From an uncultured Oscillospiraceae bacterium (lineage in GTDB: Bacteria; Bacillota; Clostridia; Oscillospirales; Oscillospiraceae): a DNA stretch of 64,000 nt. The notes beneath the pieces were generated by a model, which was not told the DNA's origin, ran no database searches, and was given only the letters and a program-made list of their open reading frames with translations. Position numbers and translations under genes: made by a program. This document shows, in pieces, positions 1-7,134 of this stretch (position 1 is the stretch's first letter; every line of letters begins with the position of its first letter). The stretch is from positions 1 through 64,000 of the forward strand of contig CAAEOT010000039.1 of assembly GCA_900757655.1 (NCBI GenBank). Direction: 5' to 3'.

Positions 1-1075
1 CGCAGAGGTCGAAAAGGCGTACACAGACGCAATTCAGCAGACCGGCAATGATCCGGTGATGGACAATCTTCCGTGGGAGGTACGGGATAAAGTGAAATCA
101 TTTCAGGTGAATCCGCAGTTCCGGGAGGATATTGAAACGCTGCAAATCCCACAGTTTTTCCTGAAAATTGAGCAATCTTTGTTTACGGACGGTTCTTTTG
201 AATTGCTGGACAAGGAAATGCTGGCAGAGGGCTTTACCCTCAAGGGCAAGGCATACGATATTGACTTTGCCGCCGCAGACGATGAAATCCGCGAAATCGA
301 CGTGCGGGAGCAGGACGGCGGTTTGCCGAAGGTGTTCAAGATGGAGAGCGCCGAGCAGCGGTACTTCAAGGAGTGGTTCAACAATCTGCCGCCGGAGAGC
401 CGGGTACGTCAATGCAAGGATATGATGTTCAATCAGCTTAACAAGCTGAACATGGTAGACGCTGCCGAACTGAAAGCCTACATAAACCGCATTGTGGACG
501 ATATGGATAAGGCGCAGCTTGCCGCTATGGAGAAAGCCCCGCTGGGCTATGCGGCGAAGATCCGCGCCAAAATTGAAACGCTGCTGGAAGCCCACTATCG
601 GGAAACCTTTGAAAAGTGGCTGGAAACGGAGCGCATTGTCTGTATGCCCTCGTTCCGTCTGCCCGCGTCCATTCACCCCGCCAGCAATACCGACATATAC
701 GCCCGTTCGCTGTATACGGCTGAGGATGGCGACATGAACAAGCTGGAACAGAAGCTGATTGTGGAGTTGACCGCCCTGCCGAATGTCCGCTGGTGGCACA
801 GGAATATTGCCCGTCAGGGTTTTGCAATCAACGGCTTTATCAAGCACTACCCCGATATTCTGATTATGACCCAAAGCGGCAAGCTCATCTGTGCGGAAAC
901 CAAGGGCGAACACCTGAAAAACGACGATAGCCGGGAGAAAATCGCGCTGGGTCAAGCATGGCGCACAGCAGCGGGCAAGGATTTCCGCTATTACATGGTA
1001 TTTGAGAATGAGGAAAACCTCTTGCCGGGTGCGGTGAGCATGAGCCAGTTTATCGACACGGTTAAGGCGCTGTAA
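1..1075 (+). CDS. Type III restriction enzyme Res subunit, C-terminal part (5' truncated by window edge)
   Basis: The reading frame is open from base 2 with no stop, so the gene enters from the left and only about 358 codons are visible. An internal GTG/ATG at 56-61 is not taken as a start. The C-terminal ~80 residues carry a PD-(D/E)xK nuclease pattern: a PDILI strand, then ICAETKG, giving D...ExK. This fits the endonuclease domain at the end of type III Res proteins, which also have an N-terminal helicase that would lie outside the window. The central part is helical and charged. A Mod methyltransferase partner is expected upstream but cannot be seen. Base composition is intermediate between the AT-rich defence genes that follow and the GC-rich chromosome. 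It could also be a related solitary helicase-nuclease. Confidence 0.75.
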   Translation, partial: AEVEKAYTDAIQQTGNDPVMDNLPWEVRDKVKSFQVNPQFREDIETLQIPQFFLKIEQSLFTDGSFELLDKEMLAEGFTLKGKAYDIDFAAADDEIREIDVREQDGGLPKVFKMESAEQRYFKEWFNNLPPESRVRQCKDMMFNQLNKLNMVDAAELKAYINRIVDDMDKAQLAAMEKAPLGYAAKIRAKIETLLEAHYRETFEKWLETERIVCMPSFRLPASIHPASNTDIYARSLYTAEDGDMNKLEQKLIVELTALPNVRWWHRNIARQGFAINGFIKHYPDILIMTQSGKLICAETKGEHLKNDDSREKIALGQAWRTAAGKDFRYYMVFENEENLLPGAVSMSQFIDTVKAL

Positions 1076-1197
1076 AAGCCTCTTATTCGCGGGAGGCAAT
1101 AATGCCAACCTTTGTTCTGTAATTATCAATAAAGTCTTGAAATCCCAAAAGGCACTATAACTGCGTTAGCAAATTAGCAATATGGAGGGATGATTAT

Positions 1198-2286
1198 ATG
1201 CCAAATAAGCAGCCAGTTAAGCCCAAGACAGCCGCATATCTTGATAAAAAATCAGGGAGTCTCGCATATAATCGCTTTGAAATGCAAATAAGCCAAACCC
1301 TGCATATGGCAATTGAATTGTACTCCAATTTGAACTATTTGCTTGTGCTTGACCATTATGATGATATTACTTTATTTGACGATGATGTCACGCCCGAAAC
1401 GGTTAGTTATTACCAGATGAAAACAAGCGAGGATTCTATCAGTATTGATACGGCAATCTCAGAGGCGTGGGTTGCAAAACTATATGAGCAGCTAAGTGAT
1501 CCTCAGTGGATAATTAAAGAACTTGGGCTAATTACAAACTGTCCTCTGAAAGTGTCCGTAAAATTCAAGGGTGACGATGGGAAAACACATTCCGAGGAAA
1601 GAAAATACACCGCTGAGCGAACACCATTTCAGTCGTTTAATCCATATATGGTGAATAAGCTCAAACAAGATATAGCCCAAAGAAAGGGCATCTCTGCGAA
1701 CGATGTGGATTTATCAAAATTTGTTCATATGCGAACCACCTTGTCAATCCCAAAGCACCATGAGATTGTCGAACAAGAGATGACCGACTTTTTACAGAAA
1801 AAATATCCGCGCATTACAGTTGAAGCCGCTAAGACTATATTCGGAGCAATGATGGAACTTCTGACGCACTGTCAATCATGTGAGTCGCTGGATGAAGATG
1901 CGGAATTCTCCGAGGTGCGACAGAAAAAGGGAGTTTCTAAGTCTGATTTTTCCCGTATTATCGAAGAGTCTATGTATATTTCTGTACCGCCCTTTCAAGA
2001 AATCGATGGGTGGATGAAGTATTCCGACGATGAAAAAATGAGAGCAGCACTTGAGTACACAAACCTTTTGGCAGATGTACAGAGCAAATCCGACTCATTT
2101 GCTGCACTGTACCGCCAAATGAGAAGCGCTTGTAAAGCTAATCCGCGAAACGATAAGGAGGCTATCAGGCTGTATTGTGAACGGGTACGCAACTCCCTAT
2201 CATCGAAGAATCCTATTTACAGCAATGCTTATATGGATGTCTTGATTGTAAGTGTCCTAATAAATGAATGGAGGATGAGCGTATGA
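1198..2286 (+). CDS. DUF4297 / Cap4-type nuclease, LmuA-like effector of a Lamassu-type defence system
   Basis: A 362-aa protein. Its first ~90 residues fit the DUF4297 (dsDNA nuclease, Cap4-like) family: a conserved G-S-x-A-Y-x-R-F-E-x-Q start, an acidic DDITLFDD strand, then YYQMKTSED, the QxK element of a PD-(D/E)xK-type site. The rest is helical with no domain I recognise and would be the sensor or partner-binding part. It begins with ATG after GGAGGG at the usual distance. It ends in an ATGA overlap (2283-2286) with an SMC-like ATPase, so the two are translationally coupled. DUF4297 plus SMC ATPase is the original two-gene Lamassu arrangement (lmuA-lmuB). The gene is clearly AT-richer than the housekeeping genes to the right, which suggests transfer. 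Function is by family; activity is not shown. Confidence 0.72.
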   Translation: MPNKQPVKPKTAAYLDKKSGSLAYNRFEMQISQTLHMAIELYSNLNYLLVLDHYDDITLFDDDVTPETVSYYQMKTSEDSISIDTAISEAWVAKLYEQLSDPQWIIKELGLITNCPLKVSVKFKGDDGKTHSEERKYTAERTPFQSFNPYMVNKLKQDIAQRKGISANDVDLSKFVHMRTTLSIPKHHEIVEQEMTDFLQKKYPRITVEAAKTIFGAMMELLTHCQSCESLDEDAEFSEVRQKKGVSKSDFSRIIEESMYISVPPFQEIDGWMKYSDDEKMRAALEYTNLLADVQSKSDSFAALYRQMRSACKANPRNDKEAIRLYCERVRNSLSSKNPIYSNAYMDVLIVSVLINEWRMSV

Positions 2287-3971
2287 AAGAGGTCTACTTC
2301 AAGCAAATAATGATTGCAGACTTGCAAAATAAGACCGCTCGTGTCCAGCCATTTGAAAAAGGACTAAATGTTGTAACAAGCATAGATAATCATGTAGGAA
2401 AGTCCTCGTTACTCAAATCCTTATATTACACCTTGGGTGCCGAAGTTGACTTCGATTCTGTTTGGGATCGACAGTCCAAACTGTATGTAGTTACTTTAAG
2501 CGTGGATGAAACTGAGTATTGCATCGCACGTTTTATGAAGCGGTTTGCTGTGTTCGAGGGTAAAACGCTTTTGAAAATTACAGATAGTGTTACTCAGGAA
2601 TTAGCCCCGCTGTTAGGTGATATTTTCGATTTCTCTGTTTATTTGCCAAATAAAGATACTGGAAAAGTTGAAATGGCACCGCCAGCTTTTACTTTTATGC
2701 CATATTATATCGATCAAGATAAGGGTTGGAGTGGACTATATGACAGCTTTGCTTCAATTACTCAATACAAAAGTGCGGATCGAATTAAATCGCTGTATTA
2801 TCATCTCAACATTTATACCAAAGGGACAGTCGAACTTATGGCTGAGAAAGATCGTCTCAAGGACCATCTGGAAATTTTAGAGAATGAACGTGACCGGCTT
2901 AATACAATTTTATCAGCCTTACGAGAAGAAACTGCCAATCTCCCTCCGGCAGATACGATTAGCGAATTGGACACCCATCTTGAAGCTCCCAAAAAAAGAA
3001 TTGAACAGTTGGTAACACAAATTGGGGAGATACGGAACAAAATTCAAGGTTTAGAGACCGTTCTACAGCAGCATCAATATAATCTGCATGTGATTCAGGA
3101 TTATATATCAGCAAAAGATCATGCTACCGAAAGCGATGAGCACAAGTTTCATGTTTGCCCTAATTGTGGGTATATTTTCGATGAGGAAATTTTTAACCTT
3201 GTCCGATCAAATTATGGCACGCTAAACGAGGATTACATATGCCAGCAGATTCGTTTGCTAATCAGCGCCACTTCTGATAAACTTGATTTAGAGAAAAAAC
3301 AGTATGTAACTCTTAGGCAACAAATGACGGAAGAGGAAACCGCTTTCCAATCAGAGAAAAATGAATTTGACATTTATGTTAGGCAACGTGGGTTAGCAGA
3401 TTCTATCCGACGTTTCCAACAACAATTAAACAAGACAATATCGGATATACAGGAAGACGAGCAAAATATTAAAGAGATTAGTAAAGAACTCCGCAAACTG
3501 CCAAACAAAAAGGAGGTTGAGGAAAAATATATTGAATATGCCCGGTTGAATATCATGACTCTGGATGCATGGGATCCTGCTTATGATGGAGCGATTCATT
3601 TGTTAAAGCCCATCAAAGCGCAAGGAACACTGGAGAACAAGATCATTTTGGCTCAATTTGTAGCTCTTTTCCAAGCAATGGAATACTTCAAAACCAGCGC
3701 AACAAGATTCTCATTTGTCGTTGACTCTCCACGCGCAAAAGAAGCCAGTATTTCAAGCAGTAAAGGTATTCTAAAAATGATTGCGCAGATGGAGATGCTA
3801 CCACAGATTATATTAGCGACCATCGACTACTCCAAATATGATTCGGAAATAGAAACACCAGCAAACATTATTGTTTTGACTGAAAAGAGGAAATTGCTTA
3901 GCGAAAGTGACTACGTTAAAAATCAAGATACAATTATGGCAATCTCAGAACTGCTAAAGAAACAAATATAA
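2283..3971 (+). CDS. SMC-like ATPase with zinc hook, LmuB-like
   Basis: 562 aa from the ATG at 2283, which overlaps the previous stop and has GGAGG nine bases upstream; an in-frame ATG at 2268 is less likely. The N-terminus has a Walker A loop (NHVGKSSLL, ~residues 35-43). A coiled coil rich in E/K/L/Q occupies the middle and carries a CPNCG motif near residue 290. This is only one CxxC per chain, as in Rad50-type hooks, where two subunits share the metal. The second coil leads to a C-terminal lobe with an ABC-signature-like segment (QGTLENKIILAQF) and Walker B (FSFVVDSPR). Short SMC/DUF3732-like ATPases of this kind are the sensor component of Lamassu (LmuB) and of ABC-3C conflict systems. 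No third component (LmuC/middle protein) follows; the next gene converges. Confidence 0.72.
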   Translation: MKEVYFKQIMIADLQNKTARVQPFEKGLNVVTSIDNHVGKSSLLKSLYYTLGAEVDFDSVWDRQSKLYVVTLSVDETEYCIARFMKRFAVFEGKTLLKITDSVTQELAPLLGDIFDFSVYLPNKDTGKVEMAPPAFTFMPYYIDQDKGWSGLYDSFASITQYKSADRIKSLYYHLNIYTKGTVELMAEKDRLKDHLEILENERDRLNTILSALREETANLPPADTISELDTHLEAPKKRIEQLVTQIGEIRNKIQGLETVLQQHQYNLHVIQDYISAKDHATESDEHKFHVCPNCGYIFDEEIFNLVRSNYGTLNEDYICQQIRLLISATSDKLDLEKKQYVTLRQQMTEEETAFQSEKNEFDIYVRQRGLADSIRRFQQQLNKTISDIQEDEQNIKEISKELRKLPNKKEVEEKYIEYARLNIMTLDAWDPAYDGAIHLLKPIKAQGTLENKIILAQFVALFQAMEYFKTSATRFSFVVDSPRAKEASISSSKGILKMIAQMEMLPQIILATIDYSKYDSEIETPANIIVLTEKRKLLSESDYVKNQDTIMAISELLKKQI

Positions 3972-3975
3972 CAAA

Positions 3976-4020
3976 AAGAAGCCCAGCGCCGCGTTGTTTG
4001 ACGCGATGCTGGGCTTCTTA
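3976..4020. terminator. Bidirectional terminator between converging genes
   Basis: AAGAAGCCCAGC ... GCTGGGCTTCTT forms a 12-bp outer stem with an imperfect GC-rich interior. The A-rich left and T-rich right flanks let it end transcripts from both the defence operon and the minus-strand ATPase gene. Confidence 0.75.
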
Positions 4021-4021
4021 C

Positions 4022-5236
4022 TTAGTTCCATTCCTCAGCCAAGAGGAAATCGCGGATATTCCGGTGCTTGATCCCGTTTCGGCTCATATCGAACTCATCG
4101 AGAGAAACAACGTATTTCGGGAAGTTGTCACGGATGCTGTCATATGCGCCAAACTCGCGGTTGACCGTTTCTTCCGATGCCAACAGGTAAGTGACCTGAA
4201 CATACAGCTTTTCGCCGCGCTTGTCGCATACAAAATCAATTTCCTTATCGCCCGTTCTGCCAACAGTTACTTCATAACCCCGGCGCAGCAACTCCAGATA
4301 CACGATGTTTTCCAAAATGAGATTGATGTCCCGCATATTGCCGCCGAAAACAGCCTCGCGGATGCCGTGATCGGCAATATAGTACTTCTCATTGGAGGCA
4401 AGTATCTGTTTGCCCTGCAAATCTTCCCGTTTCACCTGATAGAACAGGTACGCTTCACAGCAGTATTTGATATAGTTTAGGATCGTTTCTGGGGCAACGG
4501 TACGCTGCTCGTTTTTCAGAAACTTCGCAAGCGAGGTCGCAGAAAAGGTCGTACCCACATTGGCGATCACATAGGCAATGATCCGTTCCAGCAAGTCAAC
4601 ATCCCGGATTTTATTCCGCTTCACGATGTCCTTGAGCTGGACAGAGTTGAACAGATCATGAAGGTATTGCTTGGACGGAGCATCTGCATAGCGAAGGTTT
4701 GCGAGGTAGGGCATACCTCCGGCAAGCAGGTACTTTTGGAAACACTGCTGGATGGGCGCATCGGGCGCAATCGAACGGTAAAGCTCCATGAACTCCCCGA
4801 ATGAGAACGGGTAGATCACAAACTCCACATACCGACCGCCCAAATAAGTTGCAAGCTCACCGGACAGCAGCTTTGCATTGGAGCCGGTGATATAGATGTC
4901 GCAATCCAACGAAACGCGGAGAGAGTTGATGCACTTCTCCCAATCTTTGACTTCCTGTATCTCGTCAAAAAACAGATAGACCTTGCCCTTTATTTCTGCG
5001 GCTCTTGTGGTGATTTCGTCATGCAGAGCCTGCGCTGTTTGCAGGTGGGAATAGCTCATATCTTCAAAGTTGATAGAGATAAACTGCGCAGGGTTGACGC
5101 CGGACTCCGTGAGTTCCTGCTTGATCAGCTCCAACATGACCGACTTTCCGCAGCGGCGGATACCGGTCATGACTTTAATTAGTTCTGTTCCGATAAAAGG
5201 ACGGATACGGCTCATATACAGTTCGCGCTTGATCAT
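4022..5236 (-). CDS. DUF4143 / AAA_14 family ATP-binding protein
   Basis: 404 aa from the ATG at 5236, chosen over an upstream in-frame start at 5464 because AGGGGG lies nine bases before it and a promoter sits just upstream. Walker A is GIRRCGKS and Walker B is VYLFFDEIQ, followed by a sensor-like ITGSNAKLL segment: the AAA_14 ATPase module. The C-terminal half is DUF4143, ending in a restriction-endonuclease-like strand (GDKEIDFVCDKRGEKLYVQV). This family is frequent and mobile in gut anaerobes and archaea and usually annotated only as ATP-binding protein; its biological role is not established. It converges on the Lamassu-like pair and shares its terminator. It has no obvious partner gene, so it may be an independent accessory gene. 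Confidence 0.85.
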   Translation of the reverse strand: MIKRELYMSRIRPFIGTELIKVMTGIRRCGKSVMLELIKQELTESGVNPAQFISINFEDMSYSHLQTAQALHDEITTRAAEIKGKVYLFFDEIQEVKDWEKCINSLRVSLDCDIYITGSNAKLLSGELATYLGGRYVEFVIYPFSFGEFMELYRSIAPDAPIQQCFQKYLLAGGMPYLANLRYADAPSKQYLHDLFNSVQLKDIVKRNKIRDVDLLERIIAYVIANVGTTFSATSLAKFLKNEQRTVAPETILNYIKYCCEAYLFYQVKREDLQGKQILASNEKYYIADHGIREAVFGGNMRDINLILENIVYLELLRRGYEVTVGRTGDKEIDFVCDKRGEKLYVQVTYLLASEETVNREFGAYDSIRDNFPKYVVSLDEFDMSRNGIKHRNIRDFLLAEEWN

Positions 5237-5267
5237 AAGGCTTTGCCCCCTTTCTGTGGCTGAACAT

Positions 5268-5296
5268 AGTATAGCACATTTACAGCTGAATCTCAA
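5268..5296 (-). promoter_or_regulatory. Promoter of the DUF4143 gene
   Basis: On the minus strand, -35 TTGAGA (5291-5296), a 17-bp spacer and -10 TATACT (5268-5273). It lies about 30 bases before the chosen ATG, which supports the 5236 start. Confidence 0.75.
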
Positions 5297-5512
5297 TGGT
5301 GAAATTGTAAATTTATAAGTTATATCTGATAGAAGTCGAAATTCGACAAAAGAATTAAGATAAGATCGAATTTTAATGAAGCCGTAAACACTTTCGGATC
5401 CGCAGAGCTTTTTGGCAAAAGGGCTTGAAATCAGGCATGAAAAATCAATGCTTGCCGGATTCATAAAGTATTTACCGCTTACGTATATAGATTACATCGT
5501 TCCGCGATTCAC

Positions 5513-5539
5513 GGCATCGTGCAGCCGATGCACGATGCC
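5513..5539. repeat. Perfect inverted repeat, 11-bp arms
   Basis: GGCATCGTGCA, five-base loop GCCGA, TGCACGATGCC. It has no T-run, so it is not a standard terminator. The GGCATCG core recurs in a second, widely spaced inverted pair at 5610-5618/5663-5671. Confidence 0.6.
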
Positions 5540-5781
5540 ACGTGACCTTTTGCGGTTTGGTTGGTTGTTGTCCGATTCCGTGAAGTGCAAAGACCTGTCC
5601 TGCATATAGGGCATCGAATGTATTGCTCAAAACCGCCCAAAACAAAAAATCCATGCACTACGTTCGATGCCAGCACAAGGCTAAGGCTAATTCGGAGTTG
5701 TTGAGAAGAGTGGATTTAGTCACAATATCATGCTATCACTGGAAACCTTGAATGCAAAAGGTCAAGCAGAAAATGAAACAA

Positions 5782-5816
5782 CCATCGGCATATCCGTTGG
5801 ACGGTCATGCCGATGG
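5782..5816 (-). terminator. Stem-loop, possible terminator for minus-strand transcription
   Basis: CCATCGGCAT pairs with ATGCCGATGG around an inner CCGT/ACGG stem. On the minus strand it is followed by TTGTTTCATTTT, so it could end a transcript reading leftwards from about 6.06 kb. Confidence 0.4.
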
Positions 5817-5986
5817 CTGTGTGTTTTATCAGAGCTTCCATTCGATTTTTGGGGGCGGTAGTAGTGTGTCTTTTTCGCGTCTGCAATCCGATTTTCCATA
5901 CACCATTTTTACACCATTTTGGCGTGGAACAGTATAGAATTACATGAAGTTATATAGCGACAATTTGTGCAGAAAACACGCTGAAA

Positions 5987-6061
5987 TCAAGAATTATCGG
6001 TATTTATAGAGTGGCATTGAGATATAGGATCAGGTGAATCGCCCTCGATACCGAGTTTCAT
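5987..6061 (-). CDS. Very short ORF with a strong ribosome binding site (24 aa)
   Basis: AAGGAGG lies eight bases upstream of an ATG that opens MKLGIEGDSPDP... and stops after 24 codons. The site is strong enough to suggest real translation. The product is unrecognised: a leader peptide, or the 5' stub of a gene cut by an insertion, are both possible. Confidence 0.3.
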   Translation of the reverse strand: MKLGIEGDSPDPISQCHSINTDNS

Positions 6062-6200
6062 AAAGGAAATCCTCCTTCTTATTTTCAACAAGGTATTGTA
6101 TCATTCAACAGCGCAAAGTGCAAGCACGATTCTCCGGCGAAACGCCGACCCGTGCAAACCCCTGGAGGAGCGCACGGTTGGTGATTCCTCAGGGGACTGT

Positions 6201-6551
6201 TCAGCACAGCAGATGGAAATTGTAATTTCTTGCATCCACTGCCCATGCATCGAATTCCGACTGACGAATCGCAAATTCGCTCAGCCTGTCTGCGTAATCC
6301 CGATCCAGCACAGCCGCAATGACCGCGCAATACGCCGTGTTTTTCACATTGCTCTCCGACGGGCTGTTCGTATTTCTCTCCTGAAACCAGGCCCCCAGCA
6401 ACGACGCCGCTTGTGCGTATTCATCGTCGAAACCGTTATCCGTCGGTACGGGTTTCACGTTCAGTGCTTTGAGAAGATACGCTTTCTGCTTTTCGGGATC
6501 ATAACCCGCAAACGACACATCTCCAATGATGATTGCAAGAATGATCCACAT
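6201..6551 (-). CDS. Small protein of unknown function (116 aa)
   Basis: The ATG at 6551 follows GGAGAGAG at seven bases, so the longer in-frame extension upstream is not used. The protein starts with a short hydrophobic stretch (MWIILAIIIGDVSFAGYDP) and then has an acidic, helical body with repeated Ala-rich segments (DDEYAQAASLLGAW, AYCAVIAAVLDRDYADRL). I do not recognise a family. It is the last gene of a minus-strand series of tiny Cys-rich proteins that starts near 7060, so it is probably co-transcribed with them. The 87-aa frame upstream overlaps its start because of a frameshift. Confidence 0.55.
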   Translation of the reverse strand: MWIILAIIIGDVSFAGYDPEKQKAYLLKALNVKPVPTDNGFDDEYAQAASLLGAWFQERNTNSPSESNVKNTAYCAVIAAVLDRDYADRLSEFAIRQSEFDAWAVDARNYNFHLLC

Positions 6552-6724
6552 CGTTTCTCTCTCCGGATCACAGGCGCCGCATCGTGGCGCCGCATCGTGG
6601 CGCCGCACCGCGGACACGTGCACGTGTCCCCCAGCACGCGAATACGCGTCGCGTAGCCGCAAGAACCGCACTTGAACATATCGCTGACATAAAATCTTGC
6701 GCCGAATACGTATTTTCTCAACAT
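6461..6724 (-). pseudogene. Small zinc-ribbon protein, C-terminus altered by a 13-bp tandem duplication
   Basis: ATG 6724 follows GGGAG at nine bases. The first 46 codons encode a zinc ribbon (CGSCG ... CPRCGATMRR). Right after the second Cys pair the DNA holds two tandem copies of a 13-base unit (6581-6606) plus a partial third (6574-6580). As read now, the frame runs on 40 residues through the next gene's ribosome binding site and start. Removing one unit (13 bases) restores a frame ending CGATMRRL-stop at 6568-6570: exactly 48 codons, 16 bases before the next ATG and just ahead of its GGAGAG. The parent protein was therefore almost certainly 47 aa, and the long tail is an artefact of slippage. 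The product may still fold, since both Cys pairs are intact. Confidence 0.7.
6574..6606. repeat. 13-bp tandem duplication inside a coding sequence
   Basis: Two complete units (ATCGTGGCGCCGC on the plus strand, 6581-6593 and 6594-6606) preceded by a partial unit GCGCCGC. The length is not a multiple of three, so it changes frame in the zinc-ribbon gene. Confidence 0.9.
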
Positions 6725-6740
6725 GATCTAATTTCTCCCT

Positions 6741-6854
6741 TCACGAAATAAAAATCATTCCGCATCGTTCGCACTGATACTTCCAGTGTCCGCCGTCGAT
6801 CGAGCAGAGCGGATGCGCCATAAAGCCGCATTTCGGGCATGTCTTTTTCTCCAT
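6741..6854 (-). CDS. Tiny zinc-ribbon protein (37 aa)
   Basis: Too short for ordinary gene calling, but it has GGGAGGA seven bases before ATG 6854 and two Cys pairs in the classic spacing: CPKCGF near the start and CERCGMIF near the end, with an HWKYQ strand between. This is a complete zinc ribbon with nothing else, so it most likely acts as a small metal-binding adaptor or nucleic-acid/protein contact. Stop TGA is at 6741-6743. It sits 16 bases upstream of the next zinc-ribbon ATG and 23 bases downstream of the 60-aa Cys protein, as in a tight operon. Confidence 0.65.
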   Translation of the reverse strand: MEKKTCPKCGFMAHPLCSIDGGHWKYQCERCGMIFIS

Positions 6855-6877
6855 AAAAACATCCTCCCAATAAGAAA

Positions 6878-7060
6878 TTACCGATGATTCCTGTAGATCT
6901 CGCAGCGTTGATAGGCATCTCCGCTGTCGGAATTGCAGGTGAACCAGACCAGCAGACTGCCCGACGCAAATTCATGCTTACATAATCTGCAAACATATCT
7001 ATCATTCGCGGATGAAAATATGCCGCTCGACCTGTAATCAAGATAATGGCATCGCGGCAC
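6878..7060 (-). CDS. Small Cys-rich protein (60 aa), first gene of the mini-protein operon
   Basis: GTG start at 7060 with AGGGG nine bases upstream and a TATAAT hexamer (7079-7084 on the complement) just before it. The middle has CRLCKHEF and later Cys residues (FTCNSD, YQRCEIY), so one metal site is plausible. The family is not recognised. It opens a run of four small minus-strand genes ending at 6201 and is divergent from an XRE repressor that starts 75 bases away, which may control it. An overlapping frame to 7236 lacks a good start and is not preferred. Confidence 0.45.
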   Translation of the reverse strand: MPRCHYLDYRSSGIFSSANDRYVCRLCKHEFASGSLLVWFTCNSDSGDAYQRCEIYRNHR

Positions 7061-7078
7061 CGCAATCGCCCCTGTTTC

Positions 7079-7084
7079 ATTATA
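7079..7084 (-). promoter_or_regulatory. -10 element of the mini-protein operon
   Basis: TATAAT on the minus strand, 18 bases before the GTG at 7060. The -35 is weak, which fits a regulated promoter overlapping the divergent XRE gene's leader. Confidence 0.5.
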
Positions 7085-7134
7085 CGCAAAGATTGAGCGT
7101 AGTACTTTTTTGAAATACCATTTAGGAGCGCAAC

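Larger units (their letters stand above)
5300..5986. other. ~0.7 kb with no convincing gene, rich in inverted repeats
   Basis: No reading frame here has a good start with a ribosome binding site. It holds GTCGAA-A-TTCGAC at 5335-5347; a perfect 11-bp inverted repeat around GGCATCGTGCA at 5513-5539 with a 5-nt loop; GGCATCGAA (5610-5618) facing TTCGATGCC (5663-5671); and a stem CCATCGGCAT/ATGCCGATGG at 5782-5816. A short open frame at 5752-5937 (+) ends in FTPFWRGTV, loosely like the tail of some tyrosine integrases, but nothing upstream supports a gene. It may be the decayed edge of an integrated element. Confidence 0.5.

Noticed and set aside
4022..5464. Longer start (5464) for the DUF4143 gene
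   Set aside because: The TTGAGA/TATACT promoter lies inside that extension and a strong ribosome binding site precedes the ATG at 5236.
5513..5539. Perfect inverted repeat as an intrinsic terminator
   Set aside because: No T-run on either side and no gene ending next to it.
6574..6606. Tandem 13-mers considered as a CRISPR remnant
   Set aside because: No spacers, only two full units, inside a coding sequence; a simple slippage duplication explains them.
6096..6656. Plus-strand 186-codon frame opposite the mini-protein operon
   Set aside because: No ribosome binding site. The minus strand has several ordered starts with good sites and Cys-pair motifs.
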